Positions 16,098-24,614 of a DNA stretch of 64,000 nt are shown here, in pieces. Numbering within the stretch: position 1 is the first letter of the stretch; each line of letters begins with the position of its first letter. The notes under the pieces are model-generated. The model was not told where the DNA came from. It saw nothing but the letters and a program-made list of their open reading frames with translations, and ran no database searches. The position numbers and the translations under genes were made by a program. This DNA comes from Fibrobacter sp. UWB4 (GTDB lineage: Bacteria > Fibrobacterota > Fibrobacteria > Fibrobacterales > Fibrobacteraceae), in the NCBI RefSeq assembly GCF_002210345.1, contig NZ_MWQI01000001.1, forward strand, positions 1 through 64,000, given 5' to 3'.

Positions 16098-18482
16098 TTA
16101 AATCACTTTGGGACGGCCGGTACGCATGTTCATTAATGTATCGACAATCTCGTTCCAGTGTTCGAGTGTGACTTTGCCGATGGCGGGGTCGTACATTATG
16201 CCCAGATTCTTTTCGATTTCATTGCGGCAGTAATTGAGCGACATGGCGTCACGGTAAATTCGCTTGCTCGTCATGGCGTCTATCGAGTCTGCAATGGCTA
16301 CTATGCGGGCGCCTATCGGGATGCTTTCGCCCTTGAGACCTTCCGGGTAGCCGCGACCGTCATAGCGTTCATGGTGGTGTAAGACGATCTGCACCAGTTC
16401 TTGTGTATAGTTTGATTGCAGTAGAATCTTTGCGCCAATGACCGGATGCTGCTTGATGATTTCGAACTCTTCGTCGGTGAGCTTTTCAGGCTTTTCAAGG
16501 ATGTAGTCGCTGATTCCCATTTTACCAATATCGTGCAATTGCGCCGCATGCGTAATCAACGATATGGAACTTTCCGAAAGCCCTAAGGAACGGGCGATCA
16601 GTTCCGAGAACGCCTTCACTCGTTCGGAGTGGTCTGCCGTAAAGGGATCCTTTGCTTCCACGATTGAAATCAGGCAAGAAACTAGATCCCTGAGGCTCTG
16701 ATTGTCGCTGTTTTTTACGGGCTTGTGGTAACGCACTTTGTCGCGGTACATGTTCAAGTCGGCTTCCATTTTCCAGTCACTAATGGACTTGCGCGTTCCG
16801 GAATCGTTATGCAGGCGACTTTTGCCGACCGCTATCGACAAATGGTACAGCGCCTTTTTGTTGTATTCCTTGATATTGTTCTGTAAAGCGGAATACAGGT
16901 GGAAATGCAAGTCCAGCGGAGCATGTGTGATTACTGCAAATTCATCGCCTCCGATTCTAAAACAGTTACCGCTCGCGCCGTATGCTTTTTTGATGGCGTT
17001 GGCCGCAGCTTTGATCAGTTCGTCGCCTGCTTGGTGGCCAAAAGTGTCATTTGCGTATTTGAGACCGTTCACGTCCATCAAGAACATGGTCCATAAGTTC
17101 TTTTGGGTGTTTTCCTGGCTAATCGTTGATAAAAGCGAATCGAATGCGAGTCTGTTTTCAAGACCTGTCAAGCTGTCTGTCGTAGCGACATCTTGCAGGT
17201 GCTCGTTCATTATGCGTAACCTGCTGTTTATCTGTTCCAGTTCAAACGAGGTCTCGCGAATGAACGTGGCCATGCGGGCGGCAAGTGGCAAACGTGTGGT
17301 TCTTTTTGTGGAAATGATTTCGCTTTTGGCGTGTTCTCGTTTCGTGATCGGGCCTTCGCGCATCGATGCTATGACGAGCGTGATGTTATGCTGGTTCAAA
17401 TGCCCTTTTTCGCGCAAAAATTCTCCATGCGAGAAAAATCCTGTGTTAGAGGCGATTCCCTTAAACGATGCTAGTTCAAAAGTTGGATCGTGTTGCGACC
17501 AGAAAGCCTTTCTTGCGGCGCAGGAAAATATGTGTAGGACTTCAGGGGCGAAATGTTCTGCGTTTTCGCTTTCTGCCTTGATTTTTTCAATGATCAACTG
17601 CGGCTCGCCATACGACAGGCGGACAATCGAGCCTTCGTCAATATCCGAAGACATGGTGAGCGATCCGTCCGGATTGCTTGCTCCTGCGGAACGCACGATA
17701 GAAATTCCGTTATGTTCATAGAGCATCGGGAACTCAAGCGCATTGTAGATGAAGTTCTTGTCGTTTTGGATGTTCAGGTACTTGTTGTACACTTCGTAGG
17801 CGGGGATGCCGCTCAACTCGTAGAGGACGTTTCCTTGGGAACGGGTGACGTGGAAGTTGCGGCCGATAGGCTTCCAACCGCTGATCTTGCGAGATTCAAC
17901 ATGAAAATCCTTACCGCCGTAGAACACGACTAAAAGGCCTGTCTTGCTATATCCACCTACTGAGGAAAATATACAGGAATTGGGGCTTGTGATGTCGGGG
18001 GAGCAGACGATGCCTCCAAAAATCTGGATGTCCGGAGCCAAGGCGTCAAGACCTTCACAGAGAAGCGTCGTCGAAAACGGCGGTATGCAGTGGTAGATTT
18101 CGATGGCTTTTACCCAGGGGGTTCGCAGTGTCTCTTCTGCAATTTCGTGGGCGATGTCGCTAATTGATTTTTTGGAAAAGTCGTACTGATAAATTTGGAA
18201 TTTTGTAGTCGGTCTTTCGATTATGATGGCGGATATTGAAATTTCACTGGCTTTTTCGCAATCTACTATGTTTCCGCTAGTGGAGCCTCCAAACCATGGC
18301 GCATTTGGGAAAACGCGTTCCAGGATATTCCAGATGGGTTTCAGTTTTTCGGGATTCTGCTCTTCGGAATGAATCTGGAAAAATACGGTTGGTGAACCGT
18401 TTTCTTTGCTCCAGTTGCTAAACTGGGCTAGCTCCCTTTCAAAAGAGACAGCGTCGTTAAACGCGAAAATCCTATTTTTCAT
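16098..18482 (-). CDS. FIST sensor - GGDEF - HD-GYP protein
   Basis: A 794-residue protein without membrane segments. Residues 1 to about 385 look like FIST_N plus FIST_C sensory domains (WFGGSTSGNIVDC, LLCEGLDALAPDIQIFGG, FSCAARKAFW), which are thought to bind small ligands such as amino acids. A GGDEF domain follows (ATTDSLTGLENRLAF; intact RIGGDEF near residue 510), then an HD-GYP domain (HDIGK near 649; HHERYDGRGYPEGLKG near 705). Both catalytic signatures look intact, so it could both make and degrade c-di-GMP. It is probably transcribed alone: upstream is an AT-rich promoter region, and the start has GAAGGGG eleven bases before it. Convergent with gltA. Confidence 0.87.
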   Translation of the reverse strand: MKNRIFAFNDAVSFERELAQFSNWSKENGSPTVFFQIHSEEQNPEKLKPIWNILERVFPNAPWFGGSTSGNIVDCEKASEISISAIIIERPTTKFQIYQYDFSKKSISDIAHEIAEETLRTPWVKAIEIYHCIPPFSTTLLCEGLDALAPDIQIFGGIVCSPDITSPNSCIFSSVGGYSKTGLLVVFYGGKDFHVESRKISGWKPIGRNFHVTRSQGNVLYELSGIPAYEVYNKYLNIQNDKNFIYNALEFPMLYEHNGISIVRSAGASNPDGSLTMSSDIDEGSIVRLSYGEPQLIIEKIKAESENAEHFAPEVLHIFSCAARKAFWSQHDPTFELASFKGIASNTGFFSHGEFLREKGHLNQHNITLVIASMREGPITKREHAKSEIISTKRTTRLPLAARMATFIRETSFELEQINSRLRIMNEHLQDVATTDSLTGLENRLAFDSLLSTISQENTQKNLWTMFLMDVNGLKYANDTFGHQAGDELIKAAANAIKKAYGASGNCFRIGGDEFAVITHAPLDLHFHLYSALQNNIKEYNKKALYHLSIAVGKSRLHNDSGTRKSISDWKMEADLNMYRDKVRYHKPVKNSDNQSLRDLVSCLISIVEAKDPFTADHSERVKAFSELIARSLGLSESSISLITHAAQLHDIGKMGISDYILEKPEKLTDEEFEIIKQHPVIGAKILLQSNYTQELVQIVLHHHERYDGRGYPEGLKGESIPIGARIVAIADSIDAMTSKRIYRDAMSLNYCRNEIEKNLGIMYDPAIGKVTLEHWNEIVDTLMNMRTGRPKVI

Positions 18483-18590
18483 TTCGCTTTTCCCCTTCTT
18501 GTTACGCCTATGTGTAAACTGTCTTTAATAATATATCATTATCTAGACAGAATGTGACTGGGAAAAATTGAAATATGTGGATTTTGGGGG

Positions 18591-19685
18591 TTAGTTCTTA
18601 TTTGACATTCGCTCGTACACCCACATTTGTGCTTCTAACGCTCCGATTGATTCCGCTGTTTTAGCGATGATGTCAATTATGTGGGCTGCGTTTAAATCGA
18701 TATGTGCTGAAAGAATTGTATCTATTAGGTTGTCGATGGATGTAACTCCGACATACATTCCTTTATCGGCGTATTTTTTACGGGCGTTGTCAAAGTAAGT
18801 TGGAGGTTGAGATGCGAATGACGATTGTCGCCCGGCAACAAACATTAGACTCTTTGCATGTGCCTTGTAAGCGGTTTCTGCGGCATGGTCAACATCGGAG
18901 GATGAAAACGGTTTGTCTTTCAATTCTGTTGCTATAAAAGGCAAATCATTTCGGAATACGTCAAGATCGCTAAATTGTCTTTTGGATGATCCCGATTGGT
19001 TTACGGGATGGGCTGAAATTTTGTATTCGTCATCCGAATATTGCAAATGGTATAGAGCTGTCGTTACAATGACAAGAGCGGCTCCGCCAAATCCCTTATC
19101 CAGTAATTCGCTCATGAATTCACGAACGCGGAAAACGCTCATGTTTCTAGAATTTTCTTGAATTAAAGATTGCTGTATGTCGCGAGCTGCTTTTGCATCA
19201 AGCAACATTGAAACGATGTAATCGATACATTTGCGAGCTTCAAGGCTATCTTGAACTTTGGGTAAATTGTCACATAGTTGTTCTAGCGCTTTTGTTGGAT
19301 CTCCACCAGCGGCGGCGTTAGATTTGTCCAATCGTAAAAAGCGTCCTGGTTTATTTACTAAAGGATCGCTATTTGCTCCGTCTAGTACATTTCCCAAAAT
19401 ATTTTTCTGAAAAGGATAAACAACTTTTGATGCTAGAGATCTAGCGTCATATGCGCCAATTGATGTATCGCCAGCTTGTAAAGACAAAATGTCAATTTGG
19501 GGATCAATGGCCTTGGCAAGCAAAGCGGTAAACATAATATAACGGTATGTCAAACAGTTCTTACCGTTCATTACGAAATCAATAGTATCCTTGATGGGAC
19601 AATTTACTATAGGCATGTTTGAACATGCTTTATATGATTCGTGAAGTAATTTTGTCGCTACAGATTTATCTATGTCAATGGCCAT
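18591..19685 (-). CDS. SacI-family type II restriction endonuclease
   Basis: 364 residues from ATG 19685, which overlaps the methyltransferase stop by one base (TAATG); a longer reading from 19700 is possible but less likely. I recognise the SacI restriction endonuclease family from the N-terminal pattern LTYRYIMFTALLAKA, then SLQAGDTSIGAYDARSLASKVVYPFQ, FLGN/ILGN, and NKPGRF. It would cut unmodified DNA, possibly at GAGCTC. A PD-(D/E)XK-like site cannot be assigned with confidence; FIATELKDKPFSSSD (E-x-K) is a candidate. Adjacent C5 methyltransferase strengthens the call. GC content is clearly below that of the neighbouring core genes, consistent with horizontal transfer. Confidence 0.8.
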   Translation of the reverse strand: MAIDIDKSVATKLLHESYKACSNMPIVNCPIKDTIDFVMNGKNCLTYRYIMFTALLAKAIDPQIDILSLQAGDTSIGAYDARSLASKVVYPFQKNILGNVLDGANSDPLVNKPGRFLRLDKSNAAAGGDPTKALEQLCDNLPKVQDSLEARKCIDYIVSMLLDAKAARDIQQSLIQENSRNMSVFRVREFMSELLDKGFGGAALVIVTTALYHLQYSDDEYKISAHPVNQSGSSKRQFSDLDVFRNDLPFIATELKDKPFSSSDVDHAAETAYKAHAKSLMFVAGRQSSFASQPPTYFDNARKKYADKGMYVGVTSIDNLIDTILSAHIDLNAAHIIDIIAKTAESIGALEAQMWVYERMSNKN

Positions 19686-20770
19686 TAGCGTTCTCCCCAA
19701 TACGCATCATACACGGATTTTGCTACAGCTTCTGCAAAACGGCATGGGACCGCGTTTCCTATCTGTTTGTATTGCTTGGTTTTTCGGCCACTGAATTTAT
19801 AGCCGATGGGGAATGTTTGTATTGCCGCACATTCTTTTATTGTTAATCTGCGGATCGTAGCCGGGATTTTGATTTTCGAGGGTTCTGCTTTTCCGTTGAT
19901 TAAATCTGTATGGTATTGCTTGAACCAGTTGGGAATACTTGCGTTATGTAATGCGATTTCATCAACAATAGGTGTCTTGTTCCCGCCCATAGATGCTGGA
20001 AGTGTTGGGGCTATGTCGTCCAGGTCAATTGGGCGACCCGCACCATTGACTAACATTCCTGCGTAAGGAGAACGTCGCATAACAGGATTTTTTGCAAGAG
20101 ATACATTTGCCGTACATGTTTGTGGATTATCTTTTTCTCCAAATATTCCAGCGGATAAGATAACTTCACGAGCTGTTTGTGGTTTTGCTTTGTATGCGGT
20201 TAATTTTTTATAGAACTGATCTACGGCCCCGACATCTTTCCGGACGCCGATAAAGATAACTCGATCTCGTTTTTCTGGAACACCGTATTCTGAAGTATGG
20301 TGAACTCTAAATGATACCTCGTAACCGAGATTTTCCCCTTTCTTTACAATACCTTTACGAACATTTTCCCATTTGTCTAGCAAGCCAAGTGCGGCTACGT
20401 TTTCCATAACGAATACTTTAGGGCGCGTTTTCCCTACGGCTTCCATAAATAGCCAGACCATTTGGGATCGTTCGTCGTTAGGATCCATTTTACCTGCGAC
20501 AGAAAAACCTTGACAAGGGGGACCGCCGAAAAGAACATCAATATCTTTGAATTTGTCTAAATCAGTAATGTGGTCTTTAATATCCCCTTCCACCATTACA
20601 TGAGATTTTGAAGGACGGTTAAGCCGCCATGCTTCTGCTGCGTCATGGTCAAATTCGTTTGCAAAAACGGAGTTGAATCCGGCTAATTCAAAGCCGACAT
20701 CTAAGCCTCCTGCTCCCGAAAACAAGCTGATTGCGGTCAATTCTTTGTCAATCTTTTGACTTTTTTTCAT
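19685..20770 (-). CDS. DNA (cytosine-5-)-methyltransferase of the R-M pair
   Basis: A 361-residue C5 methyltransferase. Motif I is SLFSGAGGLDVGFELAG, motif IV is FGGPPCQGFSVAG with the catalytic Cys near residue 83, motif VI is VFVMENVAAL, motif VIII is KRDRVIFIGVRK, and motifs IX/X are in the C-terminal RRLTIKECAAIQTFP and KQIGNAVP. It methylates cytosine C5 within the site cut by the partner endonuclease. A TATATT hexamer and a 14-bp inverted repeat (20785-20823) lie just upstream. The start is ATG 20770, with AAAAGG only one or two bases before it, so the leader is very short. Confidence 0.93.
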   Translation of the reverse strand: MKKSQKIDKELTAISLFSGAGGLDVGFELAGFNSVFANEFDHDAAEAWRLNRPSKSHVMVEGDIKDHITDLDKFKDIDVLFGGPPCQGFSVAGKMDPNDERSQMVWLFMEAVGKTRPKVFVMENVAALGLLDKWENVRKGIVKKGENLGYEVSFRVHHTSEYGVPEKRDRVIFIGVRKDVGAVDQFYKKLTAYKAKPQTAREVILSAGIFGEKDNPQTCTANVSLAKNPVMRRSPYAGMLVNGAGRPIDLDDIAPTLPASMGGNKTPIVDEIALHNASIPNWFKQYHTDLINGKAEPSKIKIPATIRRLTIKECAAIQTFPIGYKFSGRKTKQYKQIGNAVPCRFAEAVAKSVYDAYWGER

Positions 20771-20784
20771 ACCTTTTCAAATAT

Positions 20785-20823
20785 AAAAAATAGAAATGTC
20801 AGTGAGTGTCATTTCTATTTTTT
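20785..20823. repeat. Perfect 14-bp inverted repeat upstream of the methyltransferase gene
   Basis: AAAAAATAGAAATG (20785-20798) and CATTTCTATTTTTT (20810-20823) are perfect inverted copies around an 11-base centre. It overlaps the likely promoter of the R-M genes, so an operator is possible; on the plus strand it would also resemble a terminator. Confidence 0.55.
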
Positions 20824-20881
20824 GTTCAGATTCTCAATAAATAGGTCTCTTGCTATTGATGCTTTGGAGCGGGTGCTTGAA

Positions 20882-20923
20882 GCCGGGCGTTGCGGGCTGG
20901 CGCCTGAAGCCCGCTCGAAGGGG
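20882..20923. repeat. Dispersed repeat GCCGGGCGTTGCGGGCTGG, copy 1
   Basis: A 42-base stretch matching 27171-27212 with about two mismatches. The inner GCGGGCT/AGCCCGC pair makes a hairpin. It is part of a 470-bp gene-free region (20824-21296) filled by several repeats. Confidence 0.7.
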
Positions 20924-20971
20924 TAGCGTAAGACTTGGCGAGTGATGTGTTTGTGTTGTTTTAGAGGGAGG

Positions 20972-20995
20972 TGCCCGCTCGGTGGCGGGCATGAC
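20972..20995. repeat. REP-like palindrome, copy C
   Basis: TGCCCGC-TCGGTG-GCGGGCA followed by TGAC, identical in the core to copy B at 9111. Confidence 0.75.
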
Positions 20996-21054
20996 ATGTT
21001 TAGAGCCAAGGCTGGAGCGAGGGGGAGTCGTCCCCCGTCTTATACCGAGACTTG

Positions 21055-21140
21055 ACTGGATCCTGCTCCTTCGAACCTAAGAATTGTAAGGTAATAAATT
21101 ACCAACAATTCTATATCGTCGCTGGCTCCTCAGGATGACG
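21055..21140. repeat. TCATCCTGA-type repeat interrupted by a perfect hairpin
   Basis: The ends ACTGGATCC and TCAGGATGACG match the repeat at 13179-13209. In the middle lies a nested hairpin: AGAATTGT...ACAATTCT (21080-21112) enclosing GGTAAT-AA-ATTACC. Confidence 0.6.
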
Positions 21141-21144
21141 GGTG

Positions 21145-21177
21145 GCTAATGACCATTGACCGATGACTAAAAACTAG
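21145..21177 (+). repeat. Degenerate 7-bp tandem repeat
   Basis: GCTAATG / ACCATTG / ACCGATG / ACTAAAA / ACTAG in a 7-base register, upstream of the branched-chain aminotransferase gene. Confidence 0.6.
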
Positions 21178-21224
21178 CGGTCATTTTTTCACTTTTTTTT
21201 GTACAAGGGATGCCAAAAGGGCGT

Positions 21225-21232
21225 TTATAATT
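21225..21232 (+). promoter_or_regulatory. Candidate -10 for ilvE
   Basis: TTTATAAT about 65 bases before the ilvE start. No -35 at normal spacing is clear. Confidence 0.3.
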
Positions 21233-21296
21233 GTATTTTTCAAGCGGTACCGAATGATACCTTTAAATATGCACATTTGCAAAAAAGGTTAATACT

Positions 21297-22331
21297 ATGC
21301 AAGTTGATTTGAAAAATGTCGATTGGAAGACGCTCCCCTTCGGTTATTACGATACCGATTACAATGTCCGCTGCTACTACCGCAATGGTGAATGGGGCAA
21401 GATTGAAGTATCTTCTTCCAAGGACATCAGCATCCATATGGCCGCTACTTGCTTGCATTACGGCCAGGAAGGTTTTGAAGGCCTCAAGGCTTACACGGGC
21501 AAGGATGGTAAGGTCCGTATTTTCCGCGTCGAAGAAAATGCTAAGCGTATGCAGAATACGGCCAACCGCATTTTGATGGCTGTTCCGCCGGTTGAACTTT
21601 TCCGCGAAATGGTCCACACTGTGGTGAAATTGAACAAGCGCTTTGTTCCGCCTTATGGTTATGGCGCAACGCTCTACATCCGTCCGCTCCTGATTGGTAT
21701 GAGTCCGGAAGTGGGTGTGAAGCCTGCTGATGAATATTTGCTTATGATGTTTGTGACTCCGGTGGGTCCGTACTTCAAGGACGGGTTCAAGCCGGTGGAT
21801 ATGATGATCAGCCGCAACTACGACCGCGCTGCTCCGCAGGGTACGGGTACGGTGAAGGTCGGCGGTAACTACGCTGCAAGCCTTCAGTCCCTTGCTGAAG
21901 CCAAGAAGCTCGGTTACTCCAGCACGATTTATCTCGATGCAAAGGAAAAGAAGTATATCGACGAATGCGGTCCGGCAAACTTCTTCGGCATCAAGGGCAA
22001 GACCTACGTGACCCCGAAGTCCGAATCCATCTTGCCGTCTATTACGAACAAGAGCTTGCAGCAGTTGGCTGAATACCTCGGCTACACTGTGGAACGTCGC
22101 CAGGTTCCGTTTGAAGAACTTGCTGAATTCAGCGAAACGGCTGAATGCGGTACGGCTGCCGTGATCACCCCGATCAAGAAGATTGTGGATCCGGTCGCAG
22201 GCAAGGAATTCACTTACGGTGACGGCAAGAATCCGGGTCCGGTCTGCACGGAACTTTTCAACAAGTACACGGCTATCCAGTTCGGTGAAGCTGAAGATCC
22301 GTTCGGCTGGACTGAAGTTGTTGATCTTTAA
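21297..22331 (+). CDS. ilvE: Branched-chain amino-acid aminotransferase
   Basis: A 344-residue fold-type IV aminotransferase that interconverts leucine, isoleucine and valine with their 2-keto acids. The PLP-binding Lys187 is in GTVKVGGNYAAS; other family blocks are LHYGQEGFEGLKAY, LYIRPLLIGM, DECGPANFFGI and ETAECGTAAVITPI. Length and spacing match the larger (type II, mitochondrial-like) BCAT group. The ATG at 21297 has AAAAAGG upstream. A terminator follows at once and the next gene has its own leader, so it is probably monocistronic. Codon use indicates high expression. Confidence 0.95.
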   Translation: MQVDLKNVDWKTLPFGYYDTDYNVRCYYRNGEWGKIEVSSSKDISIHMAATCLHYGQEGFEGLKAYTGKDGKVRIFRVEENAKRMQNTANRILMAVPPVELFREMVHTVVKLNKRFVPPYGYGATLYIRPLLIGMSPEVGVKPADEYLLMMFVTPVGPYFKDGFKPVDMMISRNYDRAAPQGTGTVKVGGNYAASLQSLAEAKKLGYSSTIYLDAKEKKYIDECGPANFFGIKGKTYVTPKSESILPSITNKSLQQLAEYLGYTVERRQVPFEELAEFSETAECGTAAVITPIKKIVDPVAGKEFTYGDGKNPGPVCTELFNKYTAIQFGEAEDPFGWTEVVDL

Positions 22332-22350
22332 TTGATCGAATCTTTTCGAG

Positions 22351-22382
22351 AATCCCGTGGCGTGTGCTGCGGGATTTTTTTT
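22351..22382 (+). terminator. Terminator of ilvE
   Basis: Stem AATCCCG (22351-22357) with CGGGATT (22370-22376), followed by a T run. Confidence 0.85.
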
Positions 22383-22416
22383 GTACATTATAGATCCATT
22401 TTTAAAGGAGAAAATT

Positions 22417-23097
22417 ATGCGTTTTTTCAAATCGACGAACGTCTTGCTTCTGTTGCTTTCGGTACTGTTGTTGGTGTCTACTGCAAATGCCGGTAAGAAA
22501 GGCCTTGGAACTCTTATCGGTGCTGGCGTTGGTGCTGTTACGGGTGCTGTTGCCGAAAAGAAAATTAAAGAAGCTATGGAAAAGGACACCTATACCGGAG
22601 ATGGCTTTGTTCTTACGGAACAGGGGATTCTCTTAAAGCTCGATGAGGGTGACGTTTTCTTGAATATAAAGAAAATGACTGATTTGGAAATTCTGAAAGA
22701 AGTCATTAAAACGACAAACCGCGTTGACGTGACCAAAAAGGCGGAATGGGGCGATCTTCAAGGTCGTGTTCCTGTTTGTGCAGATGATTCGTCTTGCGCA
22801 ACGATTATAGTTGATGTTGCTAAGGAAAAGATTCTTTCTGTTCGCTTGGCATTTAGCGATGATCCTTCTGATACGTTTGATTTGATTGCCTATCAAGCAA
22901 CAGAACCGGGAGTTGGAGCTTATGTTTGGAATTTTATCATAAACAACCCTATTCTTGTTGGCATTATCTTGTTTGGCCTGATTGGCTTTATTTGGGATCA
23001 TAGACCAAGTAAAAAGAAGAAAGCGGCTGAACAAAACGAAGCTGTTGCAGAAGCCTCTGCTGAGGTGGAAAATAAGGATAATAACGAACAGGTTTAA
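22417..23097 (+). CDS. Exported/membrane protein with glycine zipper, function unknown
   Basis: 226 residues from ATG 22417, chosen because AAAGGAG lies eight bases upstream; a longer reading frame reaches back into the ilvE terminator. A signal peptide or anchor (residues 5-25) is followed by a glycine-zipper-like stretch (GLGTLIGAGVGAVTGAVAEK), a soluble middle domain with two cysteines (VCADDSSCA), a second hydrophobic segment (NNPILVGIILFGLIGFIW, about 186-205) and a Lys/Glu-rich tail. I recognise no family beyond the zipper. It is flanked by terminators on both sides and so is transcribed alone. Confidence 0.6.
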   Translation: MRFFKSTNVLLLLLSVLLLVSTANAGKKGLGTLIGAGVGAVTGAVAEKKIKEAMEKDTYTGDGFVLTEQGILLKLDEGDVFLNIKKMTDLEILKEVIKTTNRVDVTKKAEWGDLQGRVPVCADDSSCATIIVDVAKEKILSVRLAFSDDPSDTFDLIAYQATEPGVGAYVWNFIINNPILVGIILFGLIGFIWDHRPSKKKKAAEQNEAVAEASAEVENKDNNEQV

Positions 23098-23116
23098 AAT
23101 CGCTTTTTAGAATAAC

Positions 23117-23147
23117 AAAAAGCCCGAGTTTATCTCGGGCTTTTTGC
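23117..23147. terminator. Bidirectional terminator
   Basis: A 12-bp stem AAAAAGCCCGAG / CTCGGGCTTTTT with a short loop, after the gene ending at 23097 and before the convergent flavoprotein gene. Confidence 0.9.
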
Positions 23148-23205
23148 TTAGATGCGCAGGTGCGTGACAAGTGTGTGGATTGCCGCGCTGCGCTCGCAAT
23201 GACGA

Positions 23206-23240
23206 TTCTAATGACTATTGACCAATAGCTGTCGACTATT
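23206..23240 (+). repeat. Degenerate 7-bp tandem repeat overlapping a stop codon
   Basis: TCTAATG / ACTATTG / ACCAATA / GCTGTCG / ACTATTT. The TAG stop of the leftward flavoprotein gene lies in its last unit. Confidence 0.55.
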
Positions 23241-24423
23241 TGAACGTGAGGAACTTGTAGAGCATTTTCGCGGAGAGAACGGGCGTTTGCAAGAAGGCGC
23301 GCTTTTTGCAGCCGTGCTTTGCGAAGTTCTGGAGGACCTTGTAGAGTTCTGTCTGTTCTTCCTTGTTGACGTTCAGGAGGAATCTGCGGAACTTGTATTC
23401 AAAGTCGTGCATGCGACCAAAGTAATCGTAGCAGCGCTTTTCGTACGTCTTGAGGAATTCCTTGCTCAAGTTGCCGCATTCGAGGCCCTCGTGGACGGTC
23501 TGGGCACAGAACCGTCCGGCGCGCATGGCGGCCGCGATGCCGCCACCTGTAAGCGGGTTCGTGTGATGGGCGGCGTCGCCAACGAGGGCAAAGCGGTCGA
23601 GTGTGTAATCCTTGAGAACGCTCGAAACGGGGATCGCACCTCCGACAACATGATTGATTTTTGCACCCGGGAAGAGCTTGTACAGCCATTCCATCGTGAT
23701 GTCCAAGACGTTTGATCCGTGATTGCTCGAAATCAAAAATCCGGCGCCGAAGTTCGTGACGTTGGATTTGACTTTCGGGAAACTCCAGATGTAACCGTCG
23801 TTGATAAAGTCGTGGCCTTGCCAGAATGTGAGGTAGTCCGGCTTGGTGAGGATGCCTTGCACTTGGATATCGACGCCGGTGCAGGTGAATCCGGGCTTTT
23901 GGAGGCAATCGAGTCCGACTTGGCGCCCGATGCGGCTTTCGACGCCGTCTGCGGCAATGACCATCTTGGCGCGGACTTCTTCAGTCGAATCGCCGGCGCC
24001 ATCGCCGAGCTTCACGCGCACGAGGCGGGTTCCGCTTTCGACATCTCCGACAAATTCTGCACGGGCGCGAGTGACGAGTTCAACGCCGTCGTTTGCGGCG
24101 AGGTGGGCGAGCCACGGGTCGAACTTTTCGCGGTTGAGCATGATGCCCGTGCCTTTCTGCGAAAGGTCGATGTTCACGCCGTTCGGGCCGTAAATATAAA
24201 GTCCGTTGATAATTGTTTCGATGCAATCTTCGTCAATCGGGCCGTAAGTCTGCAAGTCCGAAAGCTTGGTACTTGCTTCGCCGCAGCGCACAGGGTAACC
24301 AATCTTCTCGCGTTTTTCGAGAAGGAGAACCTTGTGGCCTGCACGGGAAAGATTTCTGGCGGCAACGCTTCCGCCGGGACCTGCGCCAATGACGACGACA
24401 TCGTATTCGTTATTACAGAACAT
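23236..24423 (-). CDS. Geranylgeranyl-reductase-family FAD oxidoreductase
   Basis: A 395-residue flavoprotein. The Rossmann FAD site is at the N-terminus (VVVIGAGPGGSVAARNLSRAG, residues ~10-30), followed by the GGR-type PVRCGEA motif, MVIAADGVESRIGRQ and FALVGDAAHHTNPLTGGGIAAAMRAG. This family saturates isoprenoid double bonds (chlorophyll, archaeal lipids, menaquinone side chains) using FAD and usually reduced ferredoxin. A two-cluster ferredoxin gene lies directly upstream and overlaps it by 11 bp, so the pair is probably one redox unit. The substrate in this organism is unknown; a menaquinone tail is an inference. Confidence 0.85.
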   Translation of the reverse strand: MFCNNEYDVVVIGAGPGGSVAARNLSRAGHKVLLLEKREKIGYPVRCGEASTKLSDLQTYGPIDEDCIETIINGLYIYGPNGVNIDLSQKGTGIMLNREKFDPWLAHLAANDGVELVTRARAEFVGDVESGTRLVRVKLGDGAGDSTEEVRAKMVIAADGVESRIGRQVGLDCLQKPGFTCTGVDIQVQGILTKPDYLTFWQGHDFINDGYIWSFPKVKSNVTNFGAGFLISSNHGSNVLDITMEWLYKLFPGAKINHVVGGAIPVSSVLKDYTLDRFALVGDAAHHTNPLTGGGIAAAMRAGRFCAQTVHEGLECGNLSKEFLKTYEKRCYDYFGRMHDFEYKFRRFLLNVNKEEQTELYKVLQNFAKHGCKKRAFLQTPVLSAKMLYKFLTFK

Positions 24424-24607
24424 CGTTCAACTCCTGAATTTTGAGGGCGCCTGCGGGGCATGCTTTTGCGCAGAGACCGCACTTGATGCATTTTTCCTGA
24501 TCAATTTGCAAATCTAGACCGTACATGTCTAGCGCCATCTTGGGGCAAACGCCGACGCAGCCGGCGCATTCCAGGCAAACACCTCTATCGTGAACGAGAA
24601 CTTTCAT
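24413..24607 (-). CDS. 2[4Fe-4S] ferredoxin, partner of the GGR-like flavoprotein
   Basis: A 64-residue protein with two CxxCxxCxxxCP-type cluster motifs: CLECAGCVGVCP and CIKCGLCAKACP. It should carry two [4Fe-4S] clusters and act as a low-potential electron donor. It overlaps the flavoprotein gene by 11 bp, so the two are probably co-translated. No Shine-Dalgarno is present; a TATATT hexamer ends seven bases before the ATG, suggesting a leaderless message. Confidence 0.93.
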   Translation of the reverse strand: MKVLVHDRGVCLECAGCVGVCPKMALDMYGLDLQIDQEKCIKCGLCAKACPAGALKIQELNDVL

Positions 24608-24614
24608 AAGCGAG

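Noticed and set aside
18591-21060. Integrated mobile element carrying the R-M genes
   Set aside because: No integrase, transposase, tRNA-end attachment site or flanking target duplication was found; only lower GC and nearby repeats support transfer.
23218-24444. Open frames on the plus strand opposite the GGR-like flavoprotein gene
   Set aside because: The minus strand encodes a clear FAD-binding protein; the plus-strand products have no motifs and no ribosome-binding sites.
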